Shown piece by piece: positions 1-7,696 of a DNA stretch of 64,000 nucleotides. The stretch covers positions 1,860,001 through 1,924,000 of the forward strand of contig NZ_CP022685.1 of NCBI RefSeq assembly GCF_002556545.1, read 5' to 3'. This DNA comes from Streptomyces formicae. GTDB lineage: Bacteria > Actinomycetota > Actinomycetes > Streptomycetales > Streptomycetaceae. The first letter of the stretch is position 1. Each line of letters starts with the position of its first letter. The notes beneath the pieces are model-generated. The model made no database searches. It was given only the letters and a program-made list of their open reading frames with translations, and was not told the DNA's origin. Both the position numbers and the translations under genes were made by a program.

Positions 1-109
1 AGCCCAGGACCCCTTTCACTCTTTCCATTCAAGTACGTACGCGCTGGCGATTGTTGGAAAGTCGTTTCAGCACGCAAATCGGACGGTTCCCGTCAAGAAA
101 CGTCTCGCG

Positions 110-1435
110 TCAGGAGGCGTCGATGAAACGGTCGAGCACCCGCACCCCGAACTTCAGGCCGTCCACCGGGACCCGCTCGTCCACACCGTGGAACATGCCC
201 GCGAAGTCCAGCTCCGGCGGCAGTTTCAGCGGCGCGAAGCCGAAGCCGCGGATGCCGAGGTCGTCGAAGGACTTGGCGTCCGTACCGGCCGAGAGCATGT
301 ACGGCACGGCGCGCGCGATCGGGTCCTCGGCGCGCAGGGCGGTCTGCATGGCGTCGACCAGGGCGCCGTCGAACGTGGTCTCCAGGGCCTTGTCCGCGTG
401 CACGTCCTCGCGCCGCACGTTCGGGCCGAGGATCCGGTCCAGGTCGGCGAGGAACTCCTCCTCGTAGCCCGGCAGGTAACGGCCGTCGACGTGCGCGGTG
501 GCCTGTCCGGGGATCACGTTCACCTTGTAACCGGCGCCGAGCTCCGTCGGGTTGGCGGTGTTCTGCAGCGAGGCGCCGATGAGCTTGGCGATGCCGCCGA
601 GCTTGGCGAGCGTCTCGTCCATGTTCTCGGGGTCGAGCTCGGTGCCGAGGGCGTCGCCGAGCTCGTCGAGGAAGTGCCGCAGCGTCTTGGTGACGCGCAC
701 CGGGAACTTGTGCCGCCCCAGGCGCCCGACGGCCTCGGAGAGCTCGGTGATCGCGTTGTCCTTGTGGATCATCGAACCGTGACCGGCGGTGCCGTCCACG
801 GTCAGCTTCATCCAGTGCATGCCCTTCTGCGCCGTCTCGACGAGATAGAGCCGCAGGTTCTCGTTGACGGTGAAGGAGAAGCCGCCGACCTCGCTGATCG
901 CCTCCGTGCACCCCGCGAAGAGATCGGGGTGGTTGTCGACGAGGTGCCGCGCGCCGTACGTGCCGCCCGCCTCCTCGTCGGCGAGGAACGCGAGCACGAT
1001 GTCGCGCGGGGGCTTACGGCCCGTGCGCATGCGCTCACGGATGACCGCGAGGGTCATCGCGTCCATGTCCTTCATGTCGACGGCGCCCCGGCCCCACACA
1101 CAGCCGTCCGCGATCTCACCCGAGAAGGGGTGGTGCGTCCAGTCCGCGGCGTTGGCCGGCACGACGTCGGTGTGGCCGTGGATGAGCAGCGCGGGCCGCG
1201 ACGGGTCCTCGCCCTCGATCCTGGCGACGGTGGAGGCCCTGCCGGGGTGGGACTCGAAGATCTTGGGTTCGAGCCCGACCTCGGCGAGCTTCTCGGCCAC
1301 GTACTCGGCGGCCTTGCGCTCCCCCGGGCCCGAGTGGTCGCCGTAGTTGCTCGTATCGATCTGGATCAGTTCACGGCAGAGGTCGACGACCTCGTCCTCG
1401 CCGGTGACGGCCTTGCCCGTGCTGGACCCGCTCAC
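110..1435 (-). CDS. M20/M25/M40 family zinc metallopeptidase (dipeptidase/deacylase type)
   Basis: A 441-residue cytosolic M20-clan hydrolase with no signal peptide. Metal-site signatures are in family order: HGHTD around residues 86-90 (first His ligand and the Asp beside it), the bridging Asp in AVDMKD near 120, and the catalytic/ligand Glu pair in DEEAGG near 153-158. Members cleave dipeptides or N-acyl amino acids with two Zn ions; the exact substrate cannot be read from sequence. The ATG at 1435 places the conserved core at the usual distance. The gene stands alone: its stop lies about 110 bp from the left window edge and its 5' side faces the tRNA-Leu gene. Confident about the family, not the substrate. 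Confidence 0.9.
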   Translation of the reverse strand: MSGSSTGKAVTGEDEVVDLCRELIQIDTSNYGDHSGPGERKAAEYVAEKLAEVGLEPKIFESHPGRASTVARIEGEDPSRPALLIHGHTDVVPANAADWTHHPFSGEIADGCVWGRGAVDMKDMDAMTLAVIRERMRTGRKPPRDIVLAFLADEEAGGTYGARHLVDNHPDLFAGCTEAISEVGGFSFTVNENLRLYLVETAQKGMHWMKLTVDGTAGHGSMIHKDNAITELSEAVGRLGRHKFPVRVTKTLRHFLDELGDALGTELDPENMDETLAKLGGIAKLIGASLQNTANPTELGAGYKVNVIPGQATAHVDGRYLPGYEEEFLADLDRILGPNVRREDVHADKALETTFDGALVDAMQTALRAEDPIARAVPYMLSAGTDAKSFDDLGIRGFGFAPLKLPPELDFAGMFHGVDERVPVDGLKFGVRVLDRFIDAS

Positions 1436-1582
1436 GCTGGCTCCTCCCGCATTCGCAGCTGGTGGTCCCCCTCATCCTCTCTCTCCTGACCTCATCGCCC
1501 AAGGCCGGGCGGGTGTCGTCATCGTCCGTTCACAGCCGAGGGAGGGGTGATCGAGTGCCCCCGGAAGCCTGGTAATGTTCTC

Positions 1583-1616
1583 TCTGTCGCCGCGGGGAAA
1601 ACCCCGCGAAGACAGA
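1583..1616 (+). other. Stem-loop immediately upstream of tRNA-Leu
   Basis: A 7-bp GC stem (1591-1597 pairing 1602-1608) with an AAAA loop is extended by a 6-bp outer helix, TCTGTC (1583-1588) with GACAGA (1611-1616), separated by a 2-nt internal mismatch. It ends 6 nt before the tRNA. It may be a processing signal in the pre-tRNA leader or a terminator for upstream transcription; there is no T-run. Confidence 0.45.
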
Positions 1617-1622
1617 CACCTA

Positions 1623-1710
1623 GTCCGGGTGGCGGAATGGCAGACGCGCTAGCTTGAGGTGCTAGTGCCCTTTATCGGGCGTGGGGGTTCAAGTCCCCCC
1701 TCGGACACCA
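1623..1710 (+). tRNA. tRNA-Leu, anticodon GAG, CCA encoded
   Basis: Class II (long variable arm) tRNA. The acceptor GTCCGGG pairs with the 3' CTCGGAC, and the TPsiC arm contains GTTCAAGTC. The anticodon stem CTAGC/GCTAG encloses the loop TTGAGGT with anticodon GAG at 1656-1658. The variable arm is a GC hairpin around 1666-1682, and CCA is encoded at 1708-1710. It decodes CUC/CUU and is therefore not bldA, the UUA-decoding tRNA. No duplicated 3' segment that would indicate an integrated element was found downstream. Confidence 0.97.
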
Positions 1711-1720
1711 CGCAGTACAC

Positions 1721-1757
1721 CAAACGGTGCTGACCGAATCTCGGTCAGCACCGTTTG
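1721..1757 (+). terminator. Perfect 17-bp hairpin after tRNA-Leu
   Basis: Positions 1721-1737 are an exact inverted repeat of 1741-1757 with a 3-nt loop. The stem begins 10 nt after the tRNA CCA. There is no following T-run, as is common for Streptomyces terminators. It is best read as the tRNA transcript terminator. Confidence 0.8.
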
Positions 1758-1906
1758 CGTTGTCCCCTCTCCCCACCGCCTCCCCACTCCCTTCTCATTC
1801 CGCGGACGTCATGACGTCATAGCGGCATTGGTCTTGGACGGGCACAACGGGCGCGCCATAGCGTCCAGTTGTTCGCACCCGCAGATCTCGATGAGGAGCT
1901 TCCGCC

Positions 1907-2398
1907 ATGGAGAACGGCAAGAGACGACCCCTGCTCGTGAAATGTGCCGCCCTGTCGCTCGTGGCCGCCGGGGTCGGCGTCCTCGCCGTGGGCAGCGCGG
2001 CCGCCGACACCTCGGGCAAGGACCGGGCCGAGGTCATCGAGCTCCAGATCAAGGACCTCGAGTACAAGGCCATCGACGTCGGTCCGACCGGGCCGGGCCT
2101 GGGCGACATGAGCGTCTTCTGCGGCACCGCCGTGGAGAACGGCCGCACGGTCGGGCGCGGGGCCGGGACGTCTCAGGTCGTCAGCGTCGACGGCGAGAGG
2201 CACACGTCACAGGCCGTGATCACGATCGAGCTCGAGCGTGGTTCCCTGACGATGCAATCGCTGCAGGCGAGCGACGCGCGGTCGCTCGACATGGCCATCA
2301 CCGGCGGCACCGGCGCCTTCAAGGACGCCCGGGGCACTGCTCGCTACTGGGACATCGCCACGCCGCAGGAGCGCATGCGCGCCGAGATCCTGCACTGA
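1907..2398 (+). CDS. Secreted allene-oxide-cyclase-barrel-like protein
   Basis: A 163-residue protein. An N-terminal KRR-type n-region and hydrophobic stretch (about residues 11-32) ending SAAA-D suggest Sec export with cleavage near residue 33. The mature part resembles the allene oxide cyclase/dirigent beta-barrel: a GDMSVFCGT strand, a gRTVGRGAG turn and the late ITGGTGAFKDARGTA segment typical of these barrels. In plants the fold cyclises or steers reactive intermediates; bacterial members are mostly uncharacterised. The ATG is preceded by a GAGGAG-type ribosome site about 10 nt upstream. It converges on the glycosyltransferase gene with a 2-bp gap. Function unassigned. Confidence 0.75.
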   Translation: MENGKRRPLLVKCAALSLVAAGVGVLAVGSAAADTSGKDRAEVIELQIKDLEYKAIDVGPTGPGLGDMSVFCGTAVENGRTVGRGAGTSQVVSVDGERHTSQAVITIELERGSLTMQSLQASDARSLDMAITGGTGAFKDARGTARYWDIATPQERMRAEILH

Positions 2399-2400
2399 CG

Positions 2401-3660
2401 TCATGCGGTGCCACGGTCGAGCAGCCGCTCCACCGCCGCGACCGTGCGGGCCCCGCCGTCCTCGGCGGCGAGTGCCGCGGCCAGGGCCCGGCTGCGGTCC
2501 GTGTGGCGTCTTTCGTGGACCGCGGCGCGGATCAGCGCGGCGAGGCGGTCCGGGGTCAGCTCGCCGATGGGGACGTAACCGGGGCTCGCGCCCAGGGAGA
2601 CCAGGCGGCGGGACCAGAACGGGGCGTCGCCGAAGGTGGGCACTCCCACCGTGGGCACGCCCGCGCGCAGGCCCGCTCCCGTGGTGCCCGCGCCCATGTG
2701 GTGCACCACGGCGGCCGTGCGCGGGAAGAGCCAGCTGTGCGGGGCGTTCCCGATCGTCAGGACGTCGTCGCCGGCGAGGTCGATGCCCGCGGTCCCCGAC
2801 TGGACGACCGCCCGTACCTTCGCCTTGCGCAGGGCGGCGTGCAGCAGTTCGCCGAGCCGTTCGGCGTCGCGGGGGTCGCCCGCGCTGCCCAGGCCGACGC
2901 GGACGGGCGCGGGCCCCGCGTCGAGGAAGTCGACCAGTTCCCGCGGCGGCTGCCAGCCGGGCCGTTCGTGGGGCCACCAGTAGCCGACCACGTCCACGCC
3001 GGGCCGCCAGTCCGCGGGGCGCGGCACCACGGAGGGGCTGAAGCCGTAGTGGACGGGCCAGCGCTCCTCGGCCGTGCGGCGCAGGGTCTGCGCGGTGTTC
3101 AGCCGGGGCACGCCGATCCTGGCGCAGAACTCCGGCGAGCTCGACCACGGGGTCAGTCCCGTGGTGAACATCAGCTCGCCGAGACCGCGGTTGGCCCAGC
3201 GGCCCAGTGAGGAGACGCCGACAGGCGGCGGGAAGTCCCCGGTGGGGTGCAGGGGTTGGAGGCCGAGGCCCATGCTGGGCAGGTTCAGGGCCTTCGCCAG
3301 GTGGTAGCCGTGGAACATCGTCAGGCCGCTGCAGACCAGGACGTCGGTGTCCTTCTCGGCCGCGGCGATCAGACCGTCGGCGAGTTCCTCGGAGTGCCGG
3401 AGAATCCGCCGCAGCCAGCGGCCCGCCCGCAGCGATTCGCCGAGGCTCTTCTTCTTGAGGCGGCCCTGTTCATTGACGCCGAGCAGGCTCGGGTCACCCG
3501 GCAGAATACGGAATTCCGTATCGCTGTCCCTGACTTGCTGCTCGAATGCCTTGTACGTCGCGATGGCGACGGAGTGGCCCGCCGCCTGAAGACGGGTACT
3601 GAGGCCGATGAGCGGTGCTATGTCGCCGTGCGTTCCGTTGCCGATCAGGAGGACGGTCAT
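2401..3660 (-). CDS. UDP-sugar-dependent glycosyltransferase (GT1, sterol-glucosyltransferase-like)
   Basis: A 419-residue GT-B enzyme. The N-terminal acceptor domain opens with LLIGNGTHGDIAP, the usual GxxGH/D-type start. The C-terminal donor domain carries a PSPG-like segment around residues 315-360: PHSWLFPRTAAVVHHMGAGT followed by AGVPTVGVPTFGDAPFW, where GAGTTG and the P-x-x-G-DAPFW stretch contact nucleotide and sugar. Related enzymes glycosylate lipophilic alcohols such as sterols, terpenoids and macrolides. It is divergent from the P450/terpene synthase operon across a 127-bp gap, so its likely acceptor is the hydroxylated terpene made there. That pathway link is inference. Confidence 0.85.
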   Translation of the reverse strand: MTVLLIGNGTHGDIAPLIGLSTRLQAAGHSVAIATYKAFEQQVRDSDTEFRILPGDPSLLGVNEQGRLKKKSLGESLRAGRWLRRILRHSEELADGLIAAAEKDTDVLVCSGLTMFHGYHLAKALNLPSMGLGLQPLHPTGDFPPPVGVSSLGRWANRGLGELMFTTGLTPWSSSPEFCARIGVPRLNTAQTLRRTAEERWPVHYGFSPSVVPRPADWRPGVDVVGYWWPHERPGWQPPRELVDFLDAGPAPVRVGLGSAGDPRDAERLGELLHAALRKAKVRAVVQSGTAGIDLAGDDVLTIGNAPHSWLFPRTAAVVHHMGAGTTGAGLRAGVPTVGVPTFGDAPFWSRRLVSLGASPGYVPIGELTPDRLAALIRAAVHERRHTDRSRALAAALAAEDGGARTVAAVERLLDRGTA

Positions 3661-3787
3661 GGCGGCATCGTAGGGTCGCGCCTCGGATCAAGCCACCATG
3701 AACCTTCCCGATAACGGCGCGATATTGCGGACGGATAGTTTCCCCGAAAAGTGATCGCTCCAGCTCCCGATGTCGCGAGGAACTCAC
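3661..3787. promoter_or_regulatory. Divergent promoter region of the terpene locus
   Basis: This is the only space between the glycosyltransferase and P450 starts, and it is visibly richer in A/T than its surroundings (for example GATATTGCGG and CCCCGAAAAGTG at 3721-3753). No clear operator palindrome was recognised. It must contain the promoter for the P450/terpene operon and probably the one for the glycosyltransferase. Confidence 0.5.
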
Positions 3788-5185
3788 GTGTCCAGCACAC
3801 CCGTCGGATCAAGGCTGCCCGAATCAGAGAGCTCTTCCGCCCGACCCGTTCCACGATTGAGCCTGCGGGAGAACCTCGTCGGCCTCAAGGACATGCGGCG
3901 CGACCAACTCGCCTTTCTGGTGCGTTCGGTCGAGACCCACGGCGACATCTTCCACATGCGCCTCGGCGGACTGCCCACCGTGATGATCAATCACCCGGAC
4001 CACCTCCAGCACGTCCTGGTCGATCACCACCAGAACTACGACAAGGACAACTTCCTCTACCGCGCCACCCGCACGGTGCTGCGCGAGGGGCTCATCGCCA
4101 ACAAGGGCGGCGAGTCGTGGCGGACGCACCGCAAGCTGATGCAGCCGTCCTTCCACCGCTCCAGCGTGGCCGGGTTCACCACCAACATCAGCGATCTCAC
4201 CGCCGAGCTGCTGCGCGCCTGGGAGCCGGACGCCGACGCGGGCACCCCCGTCGAGGTCACCGCCGACGTCGCCGATCTGGCGCTGAAGATCGTGCTGCGC
4301 GCCCTCTTCGGAGTGGACGCGGCCGAGCGCGGGCGGCAGTTCGAGCGGGACTTCCTGGAGGTGAACGCGATCGCCGGGAAGTTCTTCCGGTTCCCGTTCC
4401 CGCCGCTGTCCTGGTACTCGCCCTCCCGCAACCGGCTGCGGGCGCTCATCCGGAACATGGACGCGTTCATCGCGTACCTCATCTCGGCGCGCATGGAGCA
4501 CCGGAGCGACAAGCCCGATCTGTTCACCCTGCTCCTGAACTCGCTGGACGAGGAGACGGGCACGGGGCTCACGCACGAACAGCTGACCAGCGAGATCCTC
4601 GCCATGATCATCGCGGGGTACGAGACGTCCAGCAACTCCATCTCGTGGATCTTCTACCAGCTCGCCGCGCACCCCGACATCCAGCGCCGGGTGCAGGAAG
4701 AGGTCGACGGGGTGCTGGACGGGCGGGTGCCCACCTTCGACGACCTGCCGAACCTGTCGTACACGCGCCGGGTGATCGACGAGACGCTACGCCTCTTCAC
4801 GCCCGCGTGGCAGACGATGCGGCACGCGGTCGACGAGGACGTCATCGACGGCTACCGGATCCCGAAGGGCACCGACGTCTATCTGAATCTCTTCACGTTC
4901 CACCGGCATCCGGAATTCTGGCCGGACCCTACCCGGTTCGATCCCGAGCGTTTCACGCCCGAGGAAGTCGCCAAGCGCCCGCGCGGCGTGTACCAGCCAT
5001 TCGGCAGCGGTCCGCGTTACTGCCTCGGCAAGCAATTCGCACTGACCGAGCTGCACATCATCACCGTCATGCTCGCCCAGGCATTTCACGTCACGAGGCC
5101 CCCCGGGCAGCCGCCGGTGGGATTCGCTCCGCTCATCACGCTGCATCCCAAGGGCGGCATACGGCTGAGACTGCAACGCCGCTGA
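3788..5185 (+). CDS. Cytochrome P450 (terpene locus, first copy)
   Basis: A P450 of 465 residues from the GTG at 3788, chosen because GAGGA lies 6 nt upstream; an in-frame ATG at 3770 lacks such a site. The haem-binding loop is FGSGPRYCLG with the Cys thiolate near the C terminus. The K-helix motif is ETLR and the I-helix is AGYETSSNS, which keeps the oxygen-activating Thr. The PERF motif occurs as FDPERF. Most likely oxidises the terpene made by the downstream synthase, using separate redox partners not encoded here. It shares long stretches with the next P450 (RDQLAFL, HGDIF, GLIAN), so the two look like tandem paralogues. Confidence 0.93.
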   Translation: MSSTPVGSRLPESESSSARPVPRLSLRENLVGLKDMRRDQLAFLVRSVETHGDIFHMRLGGLPTVMINHPDHLQHVLVDHHQNYDKDNFLYRATRTVLREGLIANKGGESWRTHRKLMQPSFHRSSVAGFTTNISDLTAELLRAWEPDADAGTPVEVTADVADLALKIVLRALFGVDAAERGRQFERDFLEVNAIAGKFFRFPFPPLSWYSPSRNRLRALIRNMDAFIAYLISARMEHRSDKPDLFTLLLNSLDEETGTGLTHEQLTSEILAMIIAGYETSSNSISWIFYQLAAHPDIQRRVQEEVDGVLDGRVPTFDDLPNLSYTRRVIDETLRLFTPAWQTMRHAVDEDVIDGYRIPKGTDVYLNLFTFHRHPEFWPDPTRFDPERFTPEEVAKRPRGVYQPFGSGPRYCLGKQFALTELHIITVMLAQAFHVTRPPGQPPVGFAPLITLHPKGGIRLRLQRR

Positions 5186-5216
5186 CGCCACGCATATCGA
5201 GGTATCGAGGTCATGA

Positions 5217-6644
5217 ATGTCCCTGATTCCGCGCGACCGCGCCGCACGCCGATTACGCACCAGGAACAGCTCTCCGCTCAAGGAGATCCCGACCGTCAAG
5301 GCCCGGGACGGCATCGGCGGAACACTCGCCTTCAAACGTGACCAGCTCGCCTTTCTCGGCGGGGGTCTCGAGCGGCACGGAGACATCTTCCGTTTCCGGC
5401 TGCTCGGCCTGCCGATGGTGATGGTGAACCACCCGGACTACATCCGGCACGTGCTCGTCGACCGGGGCGAGCAGTACGACAAGGACGCCGTGCTCTTCAA
5501 GGTGGTCCGTCCCGTGCTGCGCAAGGGGCTGATCGCCAACGCGGACATGGAGCTGTGGCGCAGGCAACGCCGCATGATGGCGCCGCACTTCACGCCGCGC
5601 ACGGTCGGCGCGTTCGCCAGGAACATGACCGACGAGACCGTACGGATGCTGGAGCGCTGGGAGCGCGGCGAGGGGGCCAGGGGCGCCGGCGGGACGCTCG
5701 ACGTCACCGACGAGATCGGCCAGCTGGCGCTGCGCATCGTCAACAGGTCGCTGTTCAGTGCCGATGTGAGCGAGTCCGCGCAGGCCTTCGAGCGGGCCTT
5801 CGGCGAGGCGAACAGCATCCTCGGCGCGTTCTTCCGCTTCCCCTTCCCGCCGCTCGGCGTCCCGACGCCGCGCAACGAGCGGCTGCGCCGGGCCATCAAC
5901 GACATGGACGCGTTCGTCTCCGGGTTCATCACCCAGCGGCTGCGCGAGGACACCCCGGCGGGCGAGGAGGCCGACCTGCTGACCCTGCTGCTGCACTCCG
6001 TGGACGAGGAGGACGGCAAGGGGATGGACCTGGAGCAGCTGCACCACGAGGTCCTGAACATCTGCATCGGCGCCTACGAGACGACCACCAACACGCTGTC
6101 CTGGGCCTTCTACCTGCTGGCCAACCATCCCGAGGTCGAGGAGCGGCTGCACGCGGAGGTCGACCAGGTGCTCGGCGGCCGCGTGCCTGAGTTCGAGGAC
6201 CTGCCGAAGCTGTCGTACGCCCGGATGATCGCCGAGGAGACGCTGCGCATCTACTCCCCCGCGTACCAGTTCATGCGGCGGGCGCGCGAGGAGGACGAGA
6301 TCGACGGGCACCGGATGCCCGCCGGCACCAACGTCCTGATCAACAGCTACTTCCTGCACCGGCACCCCGACTTCTGGGACGACCCGGAGCGCTTCGATCC
6401 CGAGCGGTTCACCCCCGAGCGGGTCGCGGCGCGCCCCAAGCACGCGTACGTCCCCTTCGGCAGCGGCCACCGCATCTGCATCGGCAAGCACTTCGCCCTC
6501 GCCGAGCTCACCCTCGTCCTGGCCACCGTGGCCCGCACCCACCGCCTCGTGCGGCCTGCGGGCACGCCCGACGTGCACCCGGAGGCACTGATCACGCTGC
6601 ATCCCCAGGGCGGGGTGCATCTGCGGCCGGAACCGCGCTCATGA
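5217..6644 (+). CDS. Cytochrome P450 (terpene locus, second copy; contains a TTA codon)
   Basis: A 475-residue P450. The haem loop is FGSGHRICIG, the K-helix is ETLR, the I-helix is GAYETTTNT with the conserved Thr, and FDPERF follows. The ATG at 5217 has GAGG 6 nt upstream. Codon 13 is TTA (5253-5255), the rare leucine codon read by the bldA tRNA in Streptomyces, so translation may be tied to development. The stop overlaps the terpene synthase start (ATGA), which couples the genes. It probably performs a second oxidation on the terpene skeleton. Substrate and position of oxidation cannot be inferred. Confidence 0.93.
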   Translation: MSLIPRDRAARRLRTRNSSPLKEIPTVKARDGIGGTLAFKRDQLAFLGGGLERHGDIFRFRLLGLPMVMVNHPDYIRHVLVDRGEQYDKDAVLFKVVRPVLRKGLIANADMELWRRQRRMMAPHFTPRTVGAFARNMTDETVRMLERWERGEGARGAGGTLDVTDEIGQLALRIVNRSLFSADVSESAQAFERAFGEANSILGAFFRFPFPPLGVPTPRNERLRRAINDMDAFVSGFITQRLREDTPAGEEADLLTLLLHSVDEEDGKGMDLEQLHHEVLNICIGAYETTTNTLSWAFYLLANHPEVEERLHAEVDQVLGGRVPEFEDLPKLSYARMIAEETLRIYSPAYQFMRRAREEDEIDGHRMPAGTNVLINSYFLHRHPDFWDDPERFDPERFTPERVAARPKHAYVPFGSGHRICIGKHFALAELTLVLATVARTHRLVRPAGTPDVHPEALITLHPQGGVHLRPEPRS

Positions 6645-7696
6645 CCGACCCGACGACAGCGAGCAGACCGGAGGGGCCCGTGCCGGACATCCTCAACCCC
6701 TTTCCGTACCGCGTGAGTCCGCACGTCGAGCAGGCGCGTGCCCATCTCGGGGAGTGGACGCGGCGGATCGGCCTCGTGCGGCGCGACGCGGCGAGGCGGC
6801 GGTTCGAGAAGGCGGACTTCGGCTGGTTCGCGGCCATGGTCTATCCGACCGCCGACGCCGAGCGTCTGGAGCTGATGGCGGGCTGGTTCGCCTGGCTCTT
6901 CCTCGTCGACGACCAGTTGGACGACGGCCGCGTGGGGCACAGCCCCGAGCAGGTCAAGGAGGTGTTCGCCGGGATGCGGGCCGTCCTCGGGAGCGCCGAC
7001 CACGGGGCGGCCGCCGCGGTGGACCCGGAGCTTCCGGCGGCCGTGTCGTCGCTCGCCGACCTGTGGCTGCGGTCGTCGTCGGACGCCACGGCGCACTGGC
7101 GCCGCCGCTTCGTCCAGCACCTCGACGACTGCCTCACCACGGCCGCCACCTGGGAGGCGGGGAACCGGCACGCGGGCATCGTCCCCGACGAGGAGACGTA
7201 CAGAGAGAAGCGTCGGCACACCGGCGCGATCTACGTGTGCATGGACCTGATCGACATCGTCGAGCGGATCGACGTGCCGGTGGCCGTCTATGAGAGCCGG
7301 GAGTTCACGGCGGCCCTGGAGGCGGCGTGCAACGTCGTGTGCTGGACCAACGACGTGTACTCGCTGGAGAAGGAGCGGGCGATGGGCGAGGTGCACAACC
7401 TCGTCCACGTGGTGGAACACCACCGGGGCCTCGACCGGGACAAGGCGCTCGCGCACGTCATCGGGGCGACGTCGGCGGAGACCGAGCTGTTCCTGGCGCG
7501 GGAGCGCGAACTCCTGCGCGCCCACCCCGGGCACACGGCCGTCCTCACCCCCTATCTGGCGGGCATGCGGACGTGGATGCGGGGCAATCTCGACTGGTCG
7601 AGCCGGACCAAGCGGTACGAGGCCGCCGAGGTCGCCGACGACAGCAGGCGCCCCGACGCGTACCTGGAGACCGTCCTGACGAGGGCCGAGCGATGA
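6641..7696 (+). CDS. Class I terpene synthase (cyclase)
   Basis: A 351-residue single-domain bacterial terpene cyclase. The metal-binding Asp-rich motif is DDQLDD at 90-95 and the NSE triad is NDVYSLEKE at 237-245. An Arg at 191 lies 46 residues before the NSE motif, the usual pyrophosphate-sensor position, and an RY pair sits at 325-326. All elements for Mg-dependent ionisation and cyclisation of a prenyl diphosphate are present. It overlaps both neighbours by 4 nt. The adjacent prenyltransferase favours GGPP, hence a diterpene, but a sesquiterpene or sesterterpene product cannot be excluded. The product skeleton is not predictable by eye. Confidence 0.93.
   Translation: MTDPTTASRPEGPVPDILNPFPYRVSPHVEQARAHLGEWTRRIGLVRRDAARRRFEKADFGWFAAMVYPTADAERLELMAGWFAWLFLVDDQLDDGRVGHSPEQVKEVFAGMRAVLGSADHGAAAAVDPELPAAVSSLADLWLRSSSDATAHWRRRFVQHLDDCLTTAATWEAGNRHAGIVPDEETYREKRRHTGAIYVCMDLIDIVERIDVPVAVYESREFTAALEAACNVVCWTNDVYSLEKERAMGEVHNLVHVVEHHRGLDRDKALAHVIGATSAETELFLARERELLRAHPGHTAVLTPYLAGMRTWMRGNLDWSSRTKRYEAAEVADDSRRPDAYLETVLTRAER

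Noticed and set aside
188..1489. Long open frame opposite the M20 peptidase
   Set aside because: Antisense frame created by high GC; Arg/Gly/Val-rich with no domain, and the other strand has complete catalytic motifs.
1623..1757. tRNA attachment site of an integrative element
   Set aside because: No integrase, no duplicated tRNA 3' end and no change in base composition downstream; the repeat after the tRNA is an ordinary hairpin.
3770..3787. Upstream ATG start for the first P450
   Set aside because: The GTG at 3788 has GAGGA at ideal spacing, while the ATG at 3770 lacks a ribosome site; the six added residues are not conserved in the paralogue.
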